Positions 7,494 to 15,239 of a stretch of 57,880 nucleotides of DNA are shown one piece after another. Position numbers and translations under genes: made by a program. Where the stretch lies: contig JAZQER010000052.1 of NCBI GenBank assembly GCA_045539095.1, positions 1 to 57,880 on the forward strand, in the 5' to 3' direction. Each line of letters begins with the position of its first letter. Within the stretch, counting starts at the first letter, position 1. The notes under the pieces were generated by a model. That model made no database searches. It saw only the letters and a program-made list of their open reading frames with translations, and was not told the DNA's origin. The DNA comes from SFWF01 sp045539095. Its GTDB lineage: Bacteria; Bacillota; Clostridia; Oscillospirales; Acutalibacteraceae.

Positions 7494-8581
7494 ATTTTGC
7501 CCTCCGTTTTCAGAAGGTCCAAAAGTCCGATAGCGAAAGCCGCTTCGAGCGCGGGTAAAGCGCGAGCAACGATACAAGGGTCGTGTCTGCCCTCAACGTT
7601 GAGATTCTCATTTTCACCCGTTCTAAGATTTACTGTTTTCTGGTTCTGCGCGATAGACGGAGTGGGTTTGAGGGCTGCTTTTACGATTATCGGCATTCCG
7701 TTTGTAATGCCACCCGTAATACCGCCGCAGTTATTTGTTAAGGTGCGAACATTACCATTTTCATCGTAATACATATCATCGTTCGCTTCACTGCCGCGCA
7801 TAAAACCGTATTCAAAGCCTGCCCCGAAAGAAACCCCCTTGACCGCAGGTATTCCGTAAAGGATATTCGCGATCACGTTCTCTACTCCCATGAACATTGG
7901 GTTGCCGACTCCTGCTTTTATTCCTACAGCGGCAAGCTCAACTGTACCGCCGACTGAATCGAGATTCATTCTCGCATTTTCTATCTCGTCACGCATAGCC
8001 GCTTCGACCGTTTTATCGTTGAGAGCAAAGAATTCTTTTGATAGAGAGTCAAGCTCCTCTGCCGATACATTCACATAATCAAAAGGCTTGTCCGATACCG
8101 CGCCGATACTACTGATGTGTCCGCCGACTGTAATCCCCTTTTCTTTGAGAATACCTTTACAAATAGCGCCTGCGGCAACTATCGGGGCAGTCAGTCTGCC
8201 TGAGAAATGCCCGCCGCCTCTTACATCATTCATACCGTCATATTTGACATAAGCGGCATAGTCGGAATGAGATGGTCTGGGATTCACCTTTAAATTATCG
8301 TAATCACCCGATTTTGTGTTTTTGTTTCTGATGATGAGAGCTAGCGGCGCGCCCGTTGTAACCGAGTGCTGTACACCCGACAAAATTTCGGGAAGATCTG
8401 CCTCCTTACGCGAGGTAGTAGACTTATCTCTGCCCGGCGCTCTTCTCTCCATCTGGGAAAGCATAAAATCAAAATCAATCTTATGTCCTGCGGGAAGCCC
8501 CTCGATGACCGCGCCGATAGCAGGTCCGTGACTTTCACCGAAAACGGTGAGACGAACCGCATTTCCAATATCAGATCTCAT
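7490..8581 (-). CDS. aroC: Chorismate synthase
   Basis: Last step of the shikimate pathway: EPSP to chorismate with reduced FMN. Family signatures are visible: GESHGPAIGAVIEGLPAG near the N-terminus (residues 13-30), RRAPGRDKSTTSRKE (about 47-61), the conserved RGGGHFSGRLTAP block (about 121-133), and GITNGMPI with GRHDPCIVARALPALEAA near the C-terminus. 363 residues is normal. It overlaps aroA upstream by 11 bases and pheA downstream by 4 (ATGA), so it is translationally coupled in the aro operon. Confidence 0.97.
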   Translation of the reverse strand: MRSDIGNAVRLTVFGESHGPAIGAVIEGLPAGHKIDFDFMLSQMERRAPGRDKSTTSRKEADLPEILSGVQHSVTTGAPLALIIRNKNTKSGDYDNLKVNPRPSHSDYAAYVKYDGMNDVRGGGHFSGRLTAPIVAAGAICKGILKEKGITVGGHISSIGAVSDKPFDYVNVSAEELDSLSKEFFALNDKTVEAAMRDEIENARMNLDSVGGTVELAAVGIKAGVGNPMFMGVENVIANILYGIPAVKGVSFGAGFEYGFMRGSEANDDMYYDENGNVRTLTNNCGGITGGITNGMPIIVKAALKPTPSIAQNQKTVNLRTGENENLNVEGRHDPCIVARALPALEAAFAIGLLDLLKTEGKI

Positions 8582-9818
8582 TTGCTATTCCCTCCAGACT
8601 GTTAAAACTACTAAAAAATTCAGGATAAGATTTGGATGATGCCTCAGCATCACTGATTACGCTTTCCCCTTGAGCATAAGCCGCCGCTACTGAGAAAGCC
8701 ATTACTATTCTGTGGTCGTTTGCTCCATCGATATTGCCACCCGAAGCATTGCCGCCGCGAATTATCATTCCGTCATCTCGCTCGACAGCATCCACTCCCA
8801 AAGCACGGAGTGCGGCAACAGTTGTTTTTATACGATCACTTTCCTTAATGCGAAGCCTTTCGGCATTTTGAATTACCGTTTCGCCTTTAGCAAAAGCCGC
8901 TGTGGCCGCAATGGCAGGCACCATATCGGGGATGTCGGCGGCATTTACCGTGATTCCGCGAAGGTCGCCTTTTTTGATATGAAGTACATTATCTTCTATT
9001 GTGATTTCTGCGCCGAATGCCGCAAAGACATCAAGTGCCGCCATATCACCTTGAGCTGACGCAAAGTCAAGCCCCTTTATTTTCACATCACCGCCGATAG
9101 CCGCCGCCGACATAAAGAATGCCGCGGTCGACCAGTCACCCTCGGTTACGGTATCGCAGGATTTATAGCTCTGTCCTGCGGGTATCACCCAACCGTTTTC
9201 GGTTGGCTCCACCGTAACGCCGTATCGCGCCATCGTGGATATCGTCATATCAATATATCCAACCGACTGAAGCGGTGTTGTAAGCCTTATTACTGTCTCG
9301 CCCTCCATAAGCGGTGCGGCGAGCATTATTCCTGTAATATACTGTGAGCTGATGTTTCCGGGAAGTGTGAAAACTCCTGATGTCATCTTGCCGCTCATAG
9401 TTATCGGAAGATTGTCAGCTGACACTGTGACTCCGTGCTCACGAAGCAGGTCGCATAGCACCTTCATAGGTCGCTCGGGAAGTCTGCCTCTGCCGACCAT
9501 TGTGGCATCAATGCCGAGAGCCGCCGCAACGGGCATTAAAAACCTTGCGGTCGAGCCTGACTCATAAAAATCAATTTCTGCCGTTTTGGGTGTTTCACCC
9601 ATTTTGGCAGTATAACCGTTTTCGGTATCATTAATTTCGGCGCCGAGTGCACGAAGAGCCGCCGCCGTCGCCTTTATATCTACCGATGTGCAATAAGGCG
9701 AAATTTTGCTCTCCCCTTTTGCAAGCGCGGCGCAGATAAGATTTCTGTGCGCGGCGCTTTTTGAGGGCGGGATATTCACCGTACCGTTTATCGGATGAGG
9801 TGTTATTCTTACGTTCAT
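8571..9818 (-). CDS. aroA: EPSP synthase (3-phosphoshikimate 1-carboxyvinyltransferase)
   Basis: Transfers enolpyruvate from PEP to shikimate-3-phosphate. The 415-residue protein has the family start IPPSKSAAHRNLICAALA (about residues 17-34), the ISSQYITG substrate-binding stretch (about 155-162), DWSTAAFFMSAAAIGG (about 227-242) and RIKESDRI near the C-terminus. The PEP-site loop reads ESGSTARF where many enzymes have NAGTAMRP. This is a divergent form seen in clostridial enzymes and bears on inhibitor sensitivity. It overlaps aroC by 11 bases and follows aroB by 3. Confidence 0.95.
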   Translation of the reverse strand: MNVRITPHPINGTVNIPPSKSAAHRNLICAALAKGESKISPYCTSVDIKATAAALRALGAEINDTENGYTAKMGETPKTAEIDFYESGSTARFLMPVAAALGIDATMVGRGRLPERPMKVLCDLLREHGVTVSADNLPITMSGKMTSGVFTLPGNISSQYITGIMLAAPLMEGETVIRLTTPLQSVGYIDMTISTMARYGVTVEPTENGWVIPAGQSYKSCDTVTEGDWSTAAFFMSAAAIGGDVKIKGLDFASAQGDMAALDVFAAFGAEITIEDNVLHIKKGDLRGITVNAADIPDMVPAIAATAAFAKGETVIQNAERLRIKESDRIKTTVAALRALGVDAVERDDGMIIRGGNASGGNIDGANDHRIVMAFSVAAAYAQGESVISDAEASSKSYPEFFSSFNSLEGIANEI

Positions 9819-9821
9819 CTG

Positions 9822-10877
9822 CTAAACCTCCGAGAAAAAGGCTTCAAGGTGGTCGTTTTCGATTCTTTTAACATAAGAATTGCCGATGCTCTGAAGCAGC
9901 ACGAGGTTCAGCGAATTCCCGCGGCGCTTTTTATCTCTCGTCATAAGAGAGGTTAGCTCCGACGCCTTTGCTTCGCAGGACAACGGTAGACCGTACTTTT
10001 CTAAAGCAACCCTTATTTTCTCTGCGCTTCCCTTTTCTGTAAGGTTTTCCTTTTCGGCGGCAACGGTTATCGCATACATACCAATACCTACCGCTTCGCC
10101 GTGAGAAATCTTTTCATAATTATAGTATTTTTCAATAGCGTGGGCTAAAGTGTGCCCGAAATTGAGCAGCATTCTCTCTCCCTTTTCGGTAAAGTCATTT
10201 TCAACGACCCGCCTTTTTATATCGACGCACTCAAAAATCACATCCTGCATTATATCAGAGAAATCTTCCGTGTTCATAAGCTTATCGAAAAGGCTCTTTG
10301 ACTTTATACAGCCGTATTTTATTACTTCCCCCATTCCGTCTCGCATATAATGCTCGGGCAATGTATTTAAGGTATCGGTGTCAATGAGTACCAAAGACGG
10401 ATTGTGGAAAGCTCCAAGCAGATTTTTACCAAAATCGGTGTCACAGCCCGTCTTCCCGCCAACCGATGAATCTACCTGAGAGAGTAAGGTGGTCGGAATC
10501 TGAACAAAATCAATTCCACGAAGATACATAGCCGACGCAAAGCCCACCATATCTCCCGTAACTCCGCCGCCGAGAGCAACAGCAACATCGGTACGGGTCA
10601 GCTCTCCCTCGCTCATAGCCTTTGTCATCGAAAGTACGGTGTCGACGTTTTTTGATTTTTCGCCTGCAGAAAACACAAAAGAGGAAACTTCAAAGCCGTT
10701 ATCACGCAATGATTCCAGCACCGTTTCTCCATATATGGGAAAAACGTTGCTGTCTGATATAACTATTGCACGGGTCGCTTTTGAAATGTTTTTTATGTAA
10801 CGTCCCGAATCTTTTATAATTCCGGTTTCAAGAAGTATTTCATAACCCTTGTCACCTTTTACTGTGATTTTCTGCAT
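9822..10877 (-). CDS. aroB: 3-dehydroquinate synthase
   Basis: Cyclises DAHP to 3-dehydroquinate, using NAD and a divalent metal. 351 residues with the NAD-binding ALGGGVTGDMVGFASAMYLRG (about residues 100-120), the PTTLLSQVDSSVGGKTG block (about 127-143) and metal-binding HTLAHAIE and HGEAVGIGM histidines near residues 235-255. It follows aroK by 38 bases and runs into aroA with a 3-base gap. The DAHP synthase that would feed it is not in this window. Confidence 0.96.
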   Translation of the reverse strand: MQKITVKGDKGYEILLETGIIKDSGRYIKNISKATRAIVISDSNVFPIYGETVLESLRDNGFEVSSFVFSAGEKSKNVDTVLSMTKAMSEGELTRTDVAVALGGGVTGDMVGFASAMYLRGIDFVQIPTTLLSQVDSSVGGKTGCDTDFGKNLLGAFHNPSLVLIDTDTLNTLPEHYMRDGMGEVIKYGCIKSKSLFDKLMNTEDFSDIMQDVIFECVDIKRRVVENDFTEKGERMLLNFGHTLAHAIEKYYNYEKISHGEAVGIGMYAITVAAEKENLTEKGSAEKIRVALEKYGLPLSCEAKASELTSLMTRDKKRRGNSLNLVLLQSIGNSYVKRIENDHLEAFFSEV

Positions 10878-10915
10878 ATCATCACCGACTGTAGAATAAT
10901 TAATAATTTATTATA

Positions 10916-11425
10916 CTATATTAATTTTAAATCTTCAAGTGTTGTAACCAATATTTTATAGGTTTCTTCAGGTGTTTTTGAACTGTCGACCGTAATATCA
11001 GCCACCGACTCGTATATGGGTTTTCTCATATTATATCTGTTTATTATGTCCTCAGCACCACCTTGGGTAAGCGGTCGGGTCTTATCCCCTGATATTCTTC
11101 GAAGCGTCTCGTCAATTCCGCAATCAAGAAGCACTACTACCCCCCCTTCTTTTAAATAGGGGTGATTTGTGCTGTTTGCGGCAAGCCCGCCGCCAAGCGA
11201 AATTACAGCACCGTTCATATTTGCGAATTCCTTGATAATCTCAGTTTCGAGAACGCGAAAATGAGGTTCGCCATACGTTGCAAATATATCGGAAATCGCC
11301 ATACCTGTTTTTCGTACGATAAGCTCATCGGTATCGAAGAACTGCATATTCATTCTTTCTGCTATAAGCTTTCCCACTACAGACTTACCCGAACCCATAA
11401 AGCCACAGAGAATTATGTTGTTCAT
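10916..11425 (-). CDS. aroK: Shikimate kinase
   Basis: Phosphorylates shikimate at the 3-hydroxyl using ATP. The start MNNIILCGFMGSGKSVVGK places the Walker A P-loop GFMGSGKS at residues 8-15. The shikimate-binding DTDELI (about residues 32-37) and LGGG (about 76-79) follow, with the lid arginine region DKTRPL later. The frame is open 46 codons upstream but that segment is inside aroE. The chosen ATG overlaps the aroE stop (ATGA) and matches the family start. 169 residues is standard. Confidence 0.96.
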   Translation of the reverse strand: MNNIILCGFMGSGKSVVGKLIAERMNMQFFDTDELIVRKTGMAISDIFATYGEPHFRVLETEIIKEFANMNGAVISLGGGLAANSTNHPYLKEGGVVVLLDCGIDETLRRISGDKTRPLTQGGAEDIINRYNMRKPIYESVADITVDSSKTPEETYKILVTTLEDLKLI

Positions 11426-12267
11426 TTGCCGAACACCTCTTCCATTTCCTTTGACGACTTTGCTATGACTGCTTCGGTCTCTTCTCTCGAGAACTCGGCG
11501 CCGTACCATATTGTGTGCGCTTTCTCCGCCTGACAAACAAGCATAGACAGTCCGCCGCCGCAAGTCTTTCCTTTTGATTTCGCAATTTTTATAAGCTCGG
11601 TTTCCTGAGGATTATATACAATATCGTACACATAGTCGAAAAGGTCTATCTGTTCAGCCGTAAGCGGCGAAACACCTACTTTAGGATACATTCCTACAGG
11701 CGTTGCGTTTATGAGTGTATCATAACTTTCGTTAATTTCCTTATTGCTTATGAGTTTTATTTTTTTACCGCTTTTTTCTTCAAGCTCTGATATCGTTAGC
11801 TTTGCAGCTTCAAAAAACTCCTCAAGTGTTCCGACTGTGACCTCGCAGCCCGCTTTAAGACATTCAGTGATTATAGTCCTTGCTGCGCCTCCGAACCCGT
11901 ATACAAGTACCCTTCCGGAAAGCGGTATGCCAGAAAATTCGAGCCCCTTTAAAAAACCATAGGCATCGGTATTATAACCGAAATATTTTCCGTCGTGCCG
12001 AGCCACAGTATTGACTGCGCCGTATTCAGAAGCAATTTCATCCACTTTATCTAAAAAATTTATTATTGACACCTTATGGGGAATAGTAATATTAAACCCG
12101 TCAAGATTTTTAAGCTCGTCGACGAAAACTTGTCCCAGCTTTTCTGGGCTTATCTCAAGTTTATCGTAGTCTGCTTCTATGTTTTTCAAATCAAACAGTT
12201 CTTTATGAATAAAAGGTGACATACTATGTCCTATAGGATATCCGATAACTTTAAAATTCTTGCTCAT
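11422..12267 (-). CDS. aroE: Shikimate 5-dehydrogenase
   Basis: Reduces 3-dehydroshikimate to shikimate with NADPH. 281 residues. Seen: the N-terminal substrate motif VIGYPIGHSMSP (residues 7-18), NITIPHK with the catalytic lysine (about 59-65), NTDAYGF (about 98-104), the Rossmann loop VYGFGGAARTII (about 122-133) and INATPVGM (about 186-193). It is the first gene of the aro operon. The spacer before it is shared with the divergent acpP promoter, and a weak TTGTCA-17-TGTAAA promoter pair can be drawn around 12280-12310. Confidence 0.95.
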   Translation of the reverse strand: MSKNFKVIGYPIGHSMSPFIHKELFDLKNIEADYDKLEISPEKLGQVFVDELKNLDGFNITIPHKVSIINFLDKVDEIASEYGAVNTVARHDGKYFGYNTDAYGFLKGLEFSGIPLSGRVLVYGFGGAARTIITECLKAGCEVTVGTLEEFFEAAKLTISELEEKSGKKIKLISNKEINESYDTLINATPVGMYPKVGVSPLTAEQIDLFDYVYDIVYNPQETELIKIAKSKGKTCGGGLSMLVCQAEKAHTIWYGAEFSREETEAVIAKSSKEMEEVFGK

Positions 12268-12304
12268 TATTTATCACTCGCTTTTACAAAATTCAACAAA
12301 ATGG

Positions 12305-12333
12305 TTGACAAATCGTCAATTAGAACATATTAT
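12305..12333 (+). promoter_or_regulatory. acpP promoter with overlapping inverted repeat
   Basis: Perfect -35 TTGACA (12305-12310), 17-base spacer and -10 TATTAT (12328-12333), read toward acpP. The -35 is the left arm of the palindrome TTGAC-N5-GTCAA (12305-12319), which could be an operator touching both acpP and the divergent aroE promoter. The promoter is well supported; the operator is speculative. Confidence 0.8.
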
Positions 12334-12404
12334 TTATTCAGTATATTTATTAATATACCACAATTTATTACTGAATGTCTATAATTAATGGAGGAATGAT
12401 TATC

Positions 12405-12635
12405 ATGACTTTTGAAAAAATTACTGAAATTTTAGCCGAACAGCTTGATGCAGATAAGGATACTATGACCGCGGACACTAAAATTGCCGATGATCTTGGT
12501 GCAGACAGTCTTGATCTTGTTGATCTTCTTATGTCTATAGAGGATGAATTTGGAATTGAGATTCCTGATGAGGATGTTGAAAACATTCAGACAATCGGCG
12601 ATATTGTTGATTACATTGATAAAAAATCAAAATAA
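12405..12635 (+). CDS. acpP: Acyl carrier protein
   Basis: Small acidic carrier of growing acyl chains in fatty acid synthesis. The 76-residue protein contains the phosphopantetheine attachment motif DLGADSLDLVDL, with the modified serine at about residue 35, and the typical EDEFGIEIPDED segment. Two upstream ATGs are in frame. The one chosen (MTFEKI) sits nine bases after GGAGGA, while the ATG at 12396 directly abuts that site. Unlike the usual fab cluster or plsX-acpP-rnc order, it stands alone between the aro operon and a terminator. Confidence 0.95.
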   Translation: MTFEKITEILAEQLDADKDTMTADTKIADDLGADSLDLVDLLMSIEDEFGIEIPDEDVENIQTIGDIVDYIDKKSK

Positions 12636-12647
12636 TCTTTAACAGTT

Positions 12648-12680
12648 AAGGGCTGTCTCAAAAGAGACAGCCCTTATTTT
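12648..12680. terminator. Bidirectional terminator between acpP and the pseudokinase gene
   Basis: Stem AAGGGCTGTCTC / GAGACAGCCCTT with a 4-base loop (12648-12675). T-rich sequence follows on the plus side (TATTTTATT). The transcripts converge here: acpP from the left and the gene at 12679-14385 from the right. Confidence 0.85.
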
Positions 12681-14385
12681 ATTCTGTAATGCCCGAAGCA
12701 TTATCGGTACCGTTAGTGTCGGAATTCCCATTGGAAATATCGCTATCGGGAGTTCCCGTATCTTTCCACTCTCGGCAGTAATCGATAATTATATGCTCAT
12801 CGACAGATACAATATCTCCCGGATCTACACTCATACCGATAATTTCACCGGAAGTTGCATTGGAAATTCTCTCTCTGAACTCAAAGTTATCGATAAGAAA
12901 GCCTTCCTTGAAGAGAATAATCATAGCTTCATCACGTGTATATCCCATAAGATCAGGCATAGTAAGGGATGATTTTCCAAGACTGATATAAATACCAATC
13001 TCAGAATTTGGCTCGACCTTTTCTCCTTTTACAGTCTGGTCAACAATTGCTCCTCTTTCGTAGCTATCGTTATAAACCTTACCTATTATAACTATCTCAA
13101 GCTCCAGATTTTGATCGTTTACTTCCTTTATAGCTTCGCTGTAGGTTTTCCCTACCCAATCGGGAACCTCTACTCCGTTATCGTCAAACTTAACATTTGT
13201 CTGTGAGAAAATAGGTTCAACCACCGATGAGGTGTTATTTTCGTTGTCGCCGTTATCTGTGCTTGATATATTTCCAAGATCAAAAATAAAGAAAACTGCT
13301 AAAGCTATTCCGATAAACACTACGGCAGTTATAAGAGAAGAGATAAGTGCATACTTTCTGCCGTCAGAACCCTTTTTCTTTTTTGCTTTAGCTTTATTCT
13401 CTTCAGTTTCGGGTGCAGTAACGATACCCACAGCCGCTTCTATCATCTTTTTAAAGCGATCTGCCGAAGCAGTTCTTGTCTCGACATCAACCTTAAGCGC
13501 ATTCGCTATTGCTACAAGAGCGCCTTTAGAGATCGTTTCCGCCGCATTCGCAGGAATAGCTAACTTATCGTTAGCAAGTCTCTCCTTTGCATCGGGTGGA
13601 GTAGAACCGATAACACATCTGAATAAAGCTGCGCCGAGCGCATAAATATCACACGCCGGTCCCGCTTCTGCATCAATATCATATTGCTCAGGAGCTGCAT
13701 ATCCTGAGGAAAGCTTGTATGCAAATTCCGTATTAGCCGTCCGCGCAGATTTTATAGAAAAGCCTGTAAGATAAAGTCTGCCATCGCGTCCGACTAAAAT
13801 AGTATCAGGCGAGATGCCTCTGTGGATAATTCCTGCATCATGAAGCTGTGAAAGAGCGGAAATCAGCGGCAACAATAAGGGTTTCACTTGTTCCCACTTA
13901 AGTGTTCCACCGTTGCGTATAAGAAAATCTTTAAGAGATATGCTGGAAACGGTCGAGGATACGGAATATACAGTGCCGTTAGACTCAAAAACATCTAAAA
14001 CAGGTAAAATACCAACAGTTGTAATTTTTGAAAGATCTGTGTGCAACTGAATAAATTCCTCAAGTCCTCTGTTGAACGCAACCCCCGCATCATCACCGGC
14101 AGATACCGTCAGCCGATCTGCGCTACGTCTTGAAAGTCCTGCGGGCAAGTACTCGGTAATATTTACAACGGTATTGTTATCATTATCCCAACCGATGTAA
14201 ACAACCGCGTCCCCGTTCTCTTCTATTACCTTTCCGACAAGATAACGGTTACTGTTAAGCCATGTCCCAACAGATAAATATTGAGCGGCATTATCGAGCG
14301 AAGAATCGTATCCGCATATAGGGCAGACCTTTTCTCCTCCGTTATCATTCATACATCCCATACATAATCTTTCGGTGTTTACCAT
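12679..14385 (-). CDS. Membrane-bound PASTA Ser/Thr kinase-like protein, probable pseudokinase
   Basis: 568 residues: an N-terminal zinc ribbon (C-x2-C at residues 8-11 and C-x2-C at 21-24), a kinase-fold domain (about 45-320), a Lys-rich linker, one transmembrane helix (about 346-368) and two PASTA repeats outside (about 405-470 and 473-538). The kinase fold is recognisable (AAPEQY, CDIYALGAALFRC), but the catalytic residues are replaced. VAIK-type Lys becomes Thr77 (VVNITEYLP), the HRD Asp becomes Gly190 (HRGISPDTI), the following Asn becomes Thr195, and DFG becomes GFS (208-210). It is therefore probably inactive and may act as an envelope sensor or scaffold reading muropeptides through PASTA. 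No PP2C phosphatase is next to it, unlike true PASTA kinases. Confidence 0.85.
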   Translation of the reverse strand: MVNTERLCMGCMNDNGGEKVCPICGYDSSLDNAAQYLSVGTWLNSNRYLVGKVIEENGDAVVYIGWDNDNNTVVNITEYLPAGLSRRSADRLTVSAGDDAGVAFNRGLEEFIQLHTDLSKITTVGILPVLDVFESNGTVYSVSSTVSSISLKDFLIRNGGTLKWEQVKPLLLPLISALSQLHDAGIIHRGISPDTILVGRDGRLYLTGFSIKSARTANTEFAYKLSSGYAAPEQYDIDAEAGPACDIYALGAALFRCVIGSTPPDAKERLANDKLAIPANAAETISKGALVAIANALKVDVETRTASADRFKKMIEAAVGIVTAPETEENKAKAKKKKGSDGRKYALISSLITAVVFIGIALAVFFIFDLGNISSTDNGDNENNTSSVVEPIFSQTNVKFDDNGVEVPDWVGKTYSEAIKEVNDQNLELEIVIIGKVYNDSYERGAIVDQTVKGEKVEPNSEIGIYISLGKSSLTMPDLMGYTRDEAMIILFKEGFLIDNFEFRERISNATSGEIIGMSVDPGDIVSVDEHIIIDYCREWKDTGTPDSDISNGNSDTNGTDNASGITE

Positions 14386-14454
14386 AAGGTTTCCTCCGTT
14401 AAATCAAAATTCGGACTTAATCATTATACCACAGAATTTCAGTTTTGGCAATTC

Positions 14455-15132
14455 TTATTTACCAAGAGGTATGATACGACTGTAAACGCAGGTGTGAATA
14501 GGGGTTACAGCGCGGTCCTCGTGAAGTGATCCGAAATACCACTTTTTAAACTCACAGCCTTGACCTATCTCTTCAAAGTAACCGTTCAGCTTATTTACGC
14601 GGTCGGCTCTTCCTGTTCTGAGAAGAATGGCACTTTTAACCTTTTTAGGCGGCTCGTGCGTTATTATATAGTCAACCTTACAGCCAACGCTGTCAAGCAT
14701 TTCAGCGCCTTTAGCCATTTCCGCCGGCGTCGGTAGCTCTTCACGCCAATAAAGTCCCTTTTCGGCTCGGATGTCCTTGTCGTCCGACTCACCTCCGCCA
14801 AAAGTAAAAATTGTATTCCCGTCGATGTTAAATATCTGCCCTCGCATAAGGTGCAATAGGTTCCCGTTTATTCTGTGGACCATTCCACCCTTCCAATAGG
14901 TTTCTCTGCAGCTGTTTATCTTATCAAAATTCTCGTGTGTTCCATCCACAAACGCAACGGTAAATTTGCGACTGCCGAAGTATTTTATATATTCTTCTTC
15001 CTTTTTGCCGCCATCCCATATATATCCGAAATCTCCGCAAACTATGAGTACATCACCCGACTTTAGCTTACGCCATTCTTTATCATAAAGACGCGTTTCT
15101 GCCCCGTGCATGTCGCCCGTTACATAAACCAT
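14455..15132 (-). CDS. Metallophosphoesterase family protein with off-consensus metal motifs
   Basis: 225-residue calcineurin-like phosphoesterase without signal peptide. Motif I GDMHG (residues 6-10) and motif II CGDFGY (32-37) supply the usual Asp/His metal ligands, and ITHEPP (about 157-162) a further His. Motif III reads GTHENF where GNH[DE] is usual. The C-terminal FGSLHEDR replaces the first His of GHxH with Ser. The fold assignment is firm; activity and substrate are unknown. It is transcribed toward the pseudokinase gene 69 bases away, so they may share a transcript. Confidence 0.8.
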   Translation of the reverse strand: MVYVTGDMHGAETRLYDKEWRKLKSGDVLIVCGDFGYIWDGGKKEEEYIKYFGSRKFTVAFVDGTHENFDKINSCRETYWKGGMVHRINGNLLHLMRGQIFNIDGNTIFTFGGGESDDKDIRAEKGLYWREELPTPAEMAKGAEMLDSVGCKVDYIITHEPPKKVKSAILLRTGRADRVNKLNGYFEEIGQGCEFKKWYFGSLHEDRAVTPIHTCVYSRIIPLGK

Positions 15133-15239
15133 AAAAAAGACCCCCTTTTTTTGAAAAATTAATCTTTTATTTTTGTTCGAAATATTGTATACTAGTTATG
15201 TTGTTGAAATTATTATACTACAAACTATCGGAGAATGCT

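Noticed and set aside
12268..12304. Possible T-box or amino-acid riboswitch before aroE
   Set aside because: The spacer to the divergent acpP promoter is too short and has no T-box or specifier-loop sequence.
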